From assembly GCA_018398765.1 (NCBI GenBank), contig JAHBMJ010001887.1, positions 3,337 through 24,747 on the forward strand: 21,411 nt of DNA, written 5' to 3'. This document shows positions 15,303 to 21,411 of the stretch, piece after piece; positions within the stretch are counted from its first letter, which is position 1; each line of letters opens with the position of its first letter. The DNA is from Chromera velia. Lineage: Eukaryota > Sar > Chromeraceae. The notes under the pieces are model-generated. The model was given only the letters and a program-made list of their open reading frames with translations. It ran no database searches and was not told the origin of the DNA. The position numbers and the translations under genes were made by a program.

Positions 15303-15470
15303 CCAAACGCCGGGGCCTGCAGCCAGCCAAAGAAACAACCAAGAATTTGCAAAGAACGGCCAGCGCCGCCTCAGTACGTGGCTGCTGCGTTGAAAAACGC
15401 GTGCGACGAGCAACATCGCCTGTACAAGCACGACTTCAAAAAGGCAGGGACATCAGCATGGAGTGACTGA
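15303..15470 (+). other. Possible terminal coding fragment, unknown
   Basis: A 55-codon open frame without an ATG, bounded upstream by a TGA and ending TGA, reads PQYVAAALKNACDEQHRLYK then HDFKKAGTSAWSD. It looks more like globular protein than surrounding frames. A CTGCAG near 15320 could serve as an acceptor. The antisense frame is also open to a TGA with Cys/Ala/Phe-rich sequence, so coding strand is uncertain. It could be a remnant of a mobile element or last exon of a short gene. Confidence 0.25.
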
Positions 15471-15939
15471 ACAAAGATCGGTGCCTTCTTTCCACTCGTC
15501 CCTCTGCATTCTTGGATCGGGGGAACGGCAGTGCAGTGCACGGTCTGAGAATTCAAAGCAAATCTGAACATGTCTCTATCGTCAACATCCCCAGCCCTTT
15601 TTATAAATATGTCCGTGCACGAATGCATGCACGTGAACCTCCCAGATCGATTTGGTGGCGCTGGAGTGGGTGCACATGCTCACTGTTCACGTTTGTCAAA
15701 CAAACATTGGGGGGGAAAGGTTTAGAGGGATAGATTCGATTAGATAATTTCATGCGATTTCATTTCATTGTGAGAAATGCGAACGAAGCACACCACTCAG
15801 ACAGTCTGATGGCCAAAATACAAATCGATGCATGTCAAATTGCCTTCTTGTGATTCGAGCCACCTAGGTTATCACGCGCGCATGAAGTCCCTCCCCCCGT
15901 TTTGACAAACACTCGCCGTTCATTCACGAACACGAATTC

Positions 15940-15942
<3 letters not shown>

Positions 15943-15970
<28 letters not shown>

Positions 15971-15990
15971 GAGAGGGAGAGAGAGAGGAA
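15943..15990. repeat. (CA)n then (GA)n microsatellite
   Basis: About 14 CA units followed by GAGA-type repeat just inside the intron after the 16009 donor. Confidence 0.85.
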
Positions 15991-16008
15991 AGCTAGGAAG
16001 AAACTGAC

Positions 16009-16131
16009 AATGTGATTCTCCAGCGAGAGCAACTGCTCTGCCGTTACCCAAGGTCCCTTGTCGATGACGACCTGCTTGGTCTGGATGTCCAGATCGAAGT
16101 GCACCTTCATGCAGAATTCAACAAAAGACAA
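16009..16131 (-). CDS. Unknown gene, last exon found
   Basis: Encodes FVEFCMKVHFDLDIQTKQVV and IDKGPWVTAEQLLSLENHI, ending at donor GTCAGTTTC. The first part suggests beta strands, unlike the helical exons before it. Start is either 16131 (acceptor GATAG) or 16104 (acceptor GAAG); both are phase 0. Confidence 0.5.
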
Positions 16132-17836
16132 CTATCACATCAGGAGAAGAAGAAAGACCCTGAGAGAAAGAGAAAGAGAAAGAGAAAGAACCTCGAAGAG
16201 ACCAGAGCGAGTGTGAGTGATCATTACATCCTATTCATGTTGGACTTTTCATGTTGGACGCAGCAAAGTGAAGTGAAGAGAAGTGGGTGGTGAAGATGCA
16301 GTGGAATGCGGTGAACCGAGTTGTGTGTGTAGGACCATGTGCAAGGGCGCTGTCGAAATCGGCTGGGGGGACTCACAAAGTCTCCCAGCCTTCGATCGAT
16401 CTCTGTCAGCGCGTGTACCGGTCGATGCCGTCCTCTCATTACTCACGAAAGTGCTTTGTGCGTAAGGGAGTAATCACGTGATTAAGACAATTCGGAGATT
16501 CACTTGCGAGCGAGACTGTTGGTTGAGAGTTCAAGCTGAGGCTCGCACAAGGAATCCGTCTCAAACGAGCACTCCGTTTTCGATCGATCCATTTGAAAAA
16601 AAAATGGCATGCACCTGCAGAGCCCCCCCGCTCCTTCTTCTATTCCTCTTCCCCTGTGCACTTCAAAGAAGCAGACGAACGGCTCACAGAGACACAGCGA
16701 CACAGACACAAAGACAGACAAACAAACCTGTAATCCTGAAGATCGCATATCCGCAAGAGCTCCCAAGGTCTCAAAAAGCGCAGCGCACGCGAAGGCAGGC
16801 AAACGTCTCTGCGCTCACTCGAAAGTGAAGGGGAGCAAAAAAGAAAATGGATGAGGGCTGAAGAGGAGACAGGCAGACCCCTCTAGCTGCACGCACGTGG
16901 AATCGCTTGCAAGGAAAGGCAGCTCACAGAATTGGAACGGTTTGAGGACAAACACAAAAAAACAAAGAATGCACCGAAAAAAGCGGGAAACGATGTGACA
17001 AACCTTCAAGAAAAGAAAAGAACAATTCTTTCAAACCGCTTTTCTCTTCTTTTCTGCGTGTACTTTTTCTTCCGAACTGAATGCAGTGAAGCGGACCCAC
17101 TCGCCCGACGCACCTACCACCCCCCACCCAGCCAACCTACTAACCCTCAGTTGAGGTCCTAAAGTCTCCAGGGCTTCTTCTAGCATTTCCACTGACACAG
17201 CAGCAGCCGAACTTGAATGCGAAAGAAGAGACGTGTCTATTCGATGAGTCTCCTCCTCCGAGCTCTTCTCTTCTTCAGCAGTACTCAAAGACGACATTCC
17301 CTCTCCCTCTGCCGTCTCTGTGACCGCCCTCTTCCTCTTCCTCTCACCAGCAGAAGAATTTGAGGTTGAGGAGGAGGGGGAAGGTTTGAACACCAACGGC
17401 TCACCGTCTCCTCGCGATTCCTCTAGGAGAACACGGGGCGCACCGGAGAAAGCCAGAGCGCGAATCCCTCTGACGAGGAGACAGAGCCCGTCAGGCCTGT
17501 GCCCCACTCCCCACGCACACACATATAGACACACACACGTTTATCGTGAGTAAACAATGCAGCTGTAGAGCCCGAAGGGGAGGGAATGTAACTGAATGTC
17601 TGAGAAGGACTCCCAGCCCCCACAGAGACAGACAGAGAGAGAAAGAGATCAGGACAGTCGTGGACAGTCGAAGCATTTAATCTTGCCTCACCGAACAGAC
17701 CACCAACTGAAAAGGCAGGCACAAAGAGGAGCCCGAGACCTGGAAGGAACAAAAACAACCAACCACGCAATTGAGGGAACTAGAAGCACGCTGGATCGAA
17801 AACTGACATATTCATACCCACACCCACATACCACAC

Positions 17837-17887
<51 letters not shown>

Positions 17888-19543
17888 CAGACAGAGAGAG
17901 AGCTCCACGCTGACCTGAGGAGACTTAGAGACTTGCCAAGACACGCAGACAAAAGGGATATCTGCAGGAGGCAGTCAGTCATTGTGGGATAATCACACAG
18001 AGCTTTGTACACTCAGGAAATCACATGTATGTATGCATACATGTATGCGTGTATGTATGTATGTATGTATGTATGTATGCATATATGTATGTGTGTATGG
18101 CTTCTGTCAACATACAAATCCGCACTTTCTGAACGGTTGGATGAAAGACAAGACAAAGGTTCTGCTCGACTAGACACTCGAGAAAAAAGAAGAAGACGCC
18201 AGCCAATCAATCGGTGGATCCAAAGATGATTCAAAGAAGAGAAAATAGAAGAGAAGAATGCTTACAGGCTTGAAGAGAAACCCAGGCAAAATAGACAGAC
18301 AGACAGATAGGCAGGCAGGCAGGCAGGCAGGCAGGCAGAAAAACGGACATAGATAAAAGGACACACAGGTAGACGCCATTCATCTGACAGAGGGAAACGG
18401 GACACAGAGAAGGAGGCAGAGACCCGGTCTACGAGCTCACCATCAGATGGGGGTCACTCAGACCATATATGTATGTATGTATGTATGTATAGATTCATTT
18501 TCATACAGAATTACATACATACATACACTCACCATCAGATGGGGGTCACTCAGACTACATATGTATTTATGTATGTATGTATGTATGTATAGATTCATTT
18601 TCATACAGAATTACATACATACATACACTCACCATCAGATGGGGGTCACTCAGACCCAGGCCCATTTCAGAAAAGGCGAACACCATCGCTGCCCGCTCCC
18701 ACGCCTTTGCTTCTACTTTTCGTTGTCCTTGACTTCTAGTGACCTGCCGCGCCCACACTCCCAGGACCTGGAGTGTCGCTTTTCCCTCTGGAGAGTCCAA
18801 GCAGCCCCCCCTTTTCTTCCCTCCTCCCGCTCCCACGTCCGCCTCTTCAGTTGCACCAGCTGTGAGGAACCCCCCGAATGTTCTCATCCCCAAAACGAGT
18901 CGAGAGAGTTCGTTGGACGAAAGGAGGGGGCTCATGCTCCCGCAGGCTTCCACACTCGAAGTGAAGCCAGGTTCCCCCACACGCAAATCTCCGTTTTGCC
19001 TTTGAATTGCATTCCCCCCACGTGCTCTCCCTGCTTGTTCAGTTCCTTCTTTCTCAACACTCTCAACACCAACACCAGCGTCACAGTCATCCGGCCGGAG
19101 GGAAAGAACCCTTTCTTCCTCCATGCGCACCCCCTGCCTGCTGTCTGTCGCCCAACGGGAAACCACCGACACCACCGTGATTACCACCCTCTGCCCGCAG
19201 TCAGCGAGCCACGGTTCCCCTTCCTTGACCACCCACAGCTTGCCAAGGCTGTTCAAAAGAAGCGCAAGCAGAGAAAGGAACCCCCCAGGATCTGAAACGG
19301 ACCTGAGAAGTGACAGACAAGTTAGCAGTCACACACACAGAGGTCGACAGACATGGGCAGGGGAAGAAAAGGGTTTTTTTGCCTGCAAAACAAGTCGTAA
19401 AAAAAACATGTAAAGGTACTGCTGTTATTCTTTTCTCCTCCTGTTCGTTTTTTGTTCTTTGCTGCGGACTTTTGAGAAAAGGAACAGGAATGAAAGAAGG
19501 GAGACACGAGCAAAGAACGGGGCTGAAAGTAAGAGACTAAGAG

Positions 19544-19583
<40 letters not shown>

Positions 19584-19649
19584 ACACACAGAGAGAGAAT
19601 CAGCCGACCGCTCGAACGAGAGACAGACAGAAAAGCGGAGAGAGACACA

Positions 19650-19685
<36 letters not shown>

Positions 19686-20678
19686 AAGACCAAGGCAGAC
19701 ATGAGAAAACGCAAAAACCGCAGTACAGCGATAGAAAGACTGCTCACGCCCGCCCTCCCCTGCACGAACGAACCGAATCCCCAGGGGAACTCCAGGGGAA
19801 TGTCCCACTGTCACTGCCTGCCAAGTTTCCGCATGTATTTCGGCATCTCTCTCTGCACGCGCAACGGCTGCCTCCACAATCTGACGAGTGACCTGCATGA
19901 ACGCAAACAACCCAAACGTACAAAGACAGAGGACAGCGGGAGTGTGGGCATCGATTGGATCGTTTAGTCTACTCTACACTGCACTGCATGAACAGAGAGG
20001 GAGCTAGGGGCGTTTCTTTCGATATGGGTTTCCATTCATCGATCAATGTAGGCTGCTTTATTTCCTCTTGATGGGACCATGACCCTCTCTCTGATCTGAT
20101 CCATCTCACACGCGCACAATATGGCAAAAGCATGCATCGCTCCCACCTTTTTACACGTTTCTTCTCTTTGCATGGCTGCACTTCTTTCTCTCCTTGTCCT
20201 GCCTATCGCTGCCCCCCACTTTCCTTGTCTGCACAGCGAGTAAGAAGGGAAGAGGAAGAGGAAGAGGAAGAGTAAGAGGAAGAACAGGAAGAGGAAGAGG
20301 AAGACTCACCTCTGCATCCGCAAATTCGTCCCGATAGGCCAAGCGGAGCCTCCCGAGGGCCCCCGTGAGACGACAGAGAGTCGGGAGGTCAAAGGAGGGG
20401 GGAGTCTCCCTGTCTTCAGATGAGAAGGAAGAGGAGGAGGAGGAGACGGCTGCTTCAGCGAGAGAGGCCAGAAGTAGTCGCATTGTCTCACGGTGTCTGG
20501 GACGGTGTTTGATGTTCGAGCAGGCAAAGAGAAAGTCTAGTTGGTCCTGGAGGGATAAACAAAGGGAGCCAGCAGAAGGAAGTTTTATCTCTTCGCAGCT
20601 CCCAGCATCTCCATTGACCTCAGCAGCAGGACCAACAGCAGAACTCTGGAGGAGAAGCTCGCCGATTCGGTCAGTCAA
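16009..20678 (-). CDS. Uncharacterised multi-exon gene, Leu/Ala-rich helical-repeat-like, partial at both ends
   Basis: Predicted exons on the complement: 20310-20678, 19748-19892, 18633-19291, 17915-17961, 17145-17469, 16728-16808 and 16009-16131 (or 16009-16104). All seven join in phase, giving about 583 codons. Segments such as QDQLDFLFACSNIKHRPRH, FDLPTLCRLTGALGRLRLAY, FLSLLALLLNSLGKLW, ISLLSACLGKSLSLL and LPAFACAALFETLGALADMR have the spacing of paired amphipathic helices. That recalls FASTK/RAP, octotricopeptide or heptatricopeptide organellar RNA-binding proteins of alveolates. I recognise no RAP domain or catalytic motif. Residues from exon 17145-17469 include a Ser/Glu-rich disordered region with a basic ERKRKR. 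The start lies right of 20678 and the stop was not found left of 16009. The junction of exons 2 and 3 is uncertain: 19748 to 19291 is used here; an alternative donor GTTCGT in exon 2 joined to 19302 is also in phase. Confidence 0.6.
16728..16808 (-). CDS. Unknown gene, 27-codon exon
   Basis: Acceptor GCGCAG after a pyrimidine tract, donor GTTTGTTTG. Encodes RRLPAFACAALFETLGALAD then MRSSGLQ, a clean helix pair unit, phase 0 at both ends. Confidence 0.55.
17145..17469 (-). CDS. Unknown gene, Ser/Glu-rich exon
   Basis: Acceptor CTCGTCAG, donor GTTAGTAGG. Encodes GIRALAFSGAPRVLLEESRG, a Ser-rich linker, basic ERKRKRAV, an acidic Ser/Glu stretch, then SVEMLEEALETLGPQLR. The middle part looks disordered. 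Confidence 0.6.
17839..17903. repeat. (CA)n-(GA)n compound microsatellite
   Basis: CA repeat running directly into GA repeat, in the intron after the micro-exon. Confidence 0.9.
17915..17961 (-). CDS. Unknown gene, 47-nt micro-exon
   Basis: Acceptor CCTGCAG, donor GTCAGCG. Encodes ISLLSACLGKSLSLL plus two bases of an Arg codon, matching the phases of both neighbours and the helical rhythm. Supported by phase and composition only. Confidence 0.5.
18025..18100. repeat. (GTAT)n microsatellite
   Basis: Tetranucleotide GTAT repeat with minor variants, intronic in the unknown gene. Confidence 0.9.
18297..18338. repeat. (AGAC)n-(AGGC)n microsatellite
   Basis: AGAC units grading into about seven AGGC units, intronic. 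Confidence 0.9.
18436..18656. repeat. Three-copy tandem repeat carrying an exon end and splice donor
   Basis: A 27-bp segment starting CTCACCATCAGATGGGGG occurs at 18436, 18528 and 18628 (periods 92 and 100). On the minus strand each copy is the last bases of an exon plus a GTGAGT donor. The intervening spacer has (GTAT)n and (ACAT)n arms flanking TCATTTTCATACAGAATTA (18495-18513, 18595-18613), able to fold into a long hairpin. The period difference of 8 is two GTAT units. Confidence 0.95.
18633..19291 (-). CDS. Unknown gene, longest exon
   Basis: About 219 codons from acceptor TTTCAG (19291) or TCTCAG (19302). Begins GGFLSLLALLLNSLGKLWVV, has charged and Gly-rich loops, and ends AMVFAFSEMGLGLSDPHLM at the donor GTGAGTGTATG. 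The donor region is repeated three times downstream in the intron. Confidence 0.6.
19547..19683. repeat. (CA)n and (GA)n microsatellites
   Basis: CA repeat at about 19547-19580 and GA repeat at about 19652-19682, both in the intron between exons 2 and 3 of the unknown gene. Confidence 0.9.
19748..19892 (-). CDS. Unknown gene, exon 2 of the seven
   Basis: Acceptor CATGCAG, donor GTGAGCAG. Encodes VTRQIVEAAVARAERDAEIH and AETWQAVTVGHSPGVPLGI. Phase 0 in, phase 1 out. Confidence 0.5.
20246..20306. repeat. (GGAAGA)n hexanucleotide repeat
   Basis: About ten GGAAGA-type units lying directly beside the donor of the exon ending at 20310; pyrimidine-rich on the transcript. Confidence 0.85.
20310..20678 (-). 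CDS. Unknown gene, exon with helical-repeat pattern
   Basis: Acceptor CTCTTGCAG and donor GTGAGTCTT frame 123 codons, phase 0 at both ends. It contains QDQLDFLFACSNIKHR, ETMRLLLASLAEAAV, a Ser run, and LPTLCRLTGALGRLRLAYRD, i.e. repeated pairs of Leu/Ala-rich helices. Confidence 0.65.
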
Positions 20679-21049
20679 CTGCAAGAGGGCAGGCAGCGCA
20701 GACTCATTTCCAATTCATTGCAGCACAAGATTTTTTGATGTCGGTGAAACTGATCGGTCAAACCGACAGTGCACTGCACTCGGCTGTTGCCTGGTGGAAA
20801 AGTCAGTAACAAAAAAACAAGCAGGAGTTCTCTCCCTCCCTCTCCCTGACTCCCTCTCCAGAGGGCCCTCCCGTCCCCTTCCTCTTCCTCGTCCTCTTCT
20901 CCTTGTGTGTCTGTCTGTCTGTCTATCCATCTGCATGTAGGATTTCACAAGAGACCTTCAACTTGCTTCCTCTTTTCTTCTTCCTTCTCGGTCTCTTTCG
21001 CTCATCCTTTCCGTTGTTTCACTTGTGTCTTTCCTTTCTTCCTTCCACA

Positions 21050-21340
21050 TTGCTTCCTTCCTTCCCTTCTTCCTTGCTTCCCTCCTTCCTTCCTTCCTTC
21101 CTTCCTTCCTTCCTTCCTTCCTTCCTTCCTCTCTTCCTTCCTTCTTTCCTTCCGTCCTTCCTTCACCTGCTTGTTCGTTTACTGACTCCCGCTTTGTTCT
21201 GCTGATCTTTTTGTCCTCTGTTTCTTGGTTCTGGCGTAACTCTTTCACAGACTCACTCACTCACTGACTCACTCACCCATCAACTCACTCACTCACTCAC
21301 TCACTCACTCACCCACTCACTCACTCTCTTACTCACTCAC
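21050..21340. repeat. (CTTC)n and (CTCA)n microsatellites
   Basis: A long (CTTC)n tract to about 21165, then a (CTCA)n tract from about 21249 that reads (GTGA)n on the transcript and ends exactly at the candidate donor at 21340. Confidence 0.9.
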
Positions 21341-21380
21341 AGCATTCGGCTGCCGACAAAACGGCGGACTCGCCCGTACC
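21341..21380 (-). CDS. Possible upstream exon of the unknown gene
   Basis: A phase-0 end (..CRQPNA) abuts a donor GTGAGTGAGTAAG that grows into a (GTGA)n repeat. The acceptor would be ACGAG after a (GA)n tract, which is weak. Tentative. Confidence 0.25.
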
Positions 21381-21411
21381 TCGTCTCTCTCTCTCTCTCT
21401 CTCCCTCCCCC

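Noticed and set aside
16372-16440. Possible extra exon (IDRRLGDF) with donor GTGAGTCC
   Set aside because: The only in-phase acceptor would give a 24-nt exon without further support.
18436-18656. CRISPR-like array of repeats
   Set aside because: Three copies with nearly identical, low-complexity spacers in a eukaryotic gene; a tandem duplication, not CRISPR.
20903-21205. Hydrophobic Leu/Pro/Ser/Phe-rich plus-strand frame resembling a membrane protein
   Set aside because: It is a translation of the (CTTC)n repeat.

Overview
This is eukaryotic nuclear DNA: protein-coding segments are split by many short GT-AG introns of about 140-700 bp, and introns and spacers are full of microsatellites. 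The gene content, the helical-repeat-like second gene and the repeat style suggest a protist, possibly a chromerid or other apicomplexan-related alveolate alga. That placement is inference, not shown by a marker. There is no sign of operons, CRISPR arrays, rRNA or tRNA genes.

Layout. (1) Positions 4-10198, minus strand: a 17-exon, 3'-truncated gene for splicing factor 3B subunit 3 (SF3B3/SAP130/Rse1), the beta-propeller scaffold of the U2 snRNP SF3b complex. I reconstructed it exon by exon from memory of the conserved family. Exon order is collinear, every splice phase closes, and the 3330 coding bases give exactly 1110 codons; the last ~200 residues lie off the left edge. (2) 10199-11224: intergenic spacer. 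(3) 11225-14043, plus strand: a WD40/beta-propeller-like gene that looks degenerate (frameshifts and a partial 534-bp-offset internal duplication), interrupted by a 1.3-kb (TCTG)n/purine minisatellite. (4) 14440-15225: a strikingly AT-rich island with hairpins and no gene. (5) 16009-20678 and probably to 21341, minus strand: a second multi-exon gene of unknown function, Leu/Ala-rich and helical-repeat-like, seven exons phased consistently with a possible upstream eighth; both ends are unresolved.

The most unusual signals are structural. Three loci carry tandem duplications with a period of exactly 100 bp. One repeats an exon start with its splice acceptor, one repeats an exon end with its splice donor three times, and one lies inside an intron; their AT-rich spacers share a TTTTCATA-type core. 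In addition, 5' splice sites often carry C at +3 (GTCAGT/GTCGGT) and often sit at the first unit of a tetranucleotide GTNN repeat, so microsatellites and splice donors appear physically merged.
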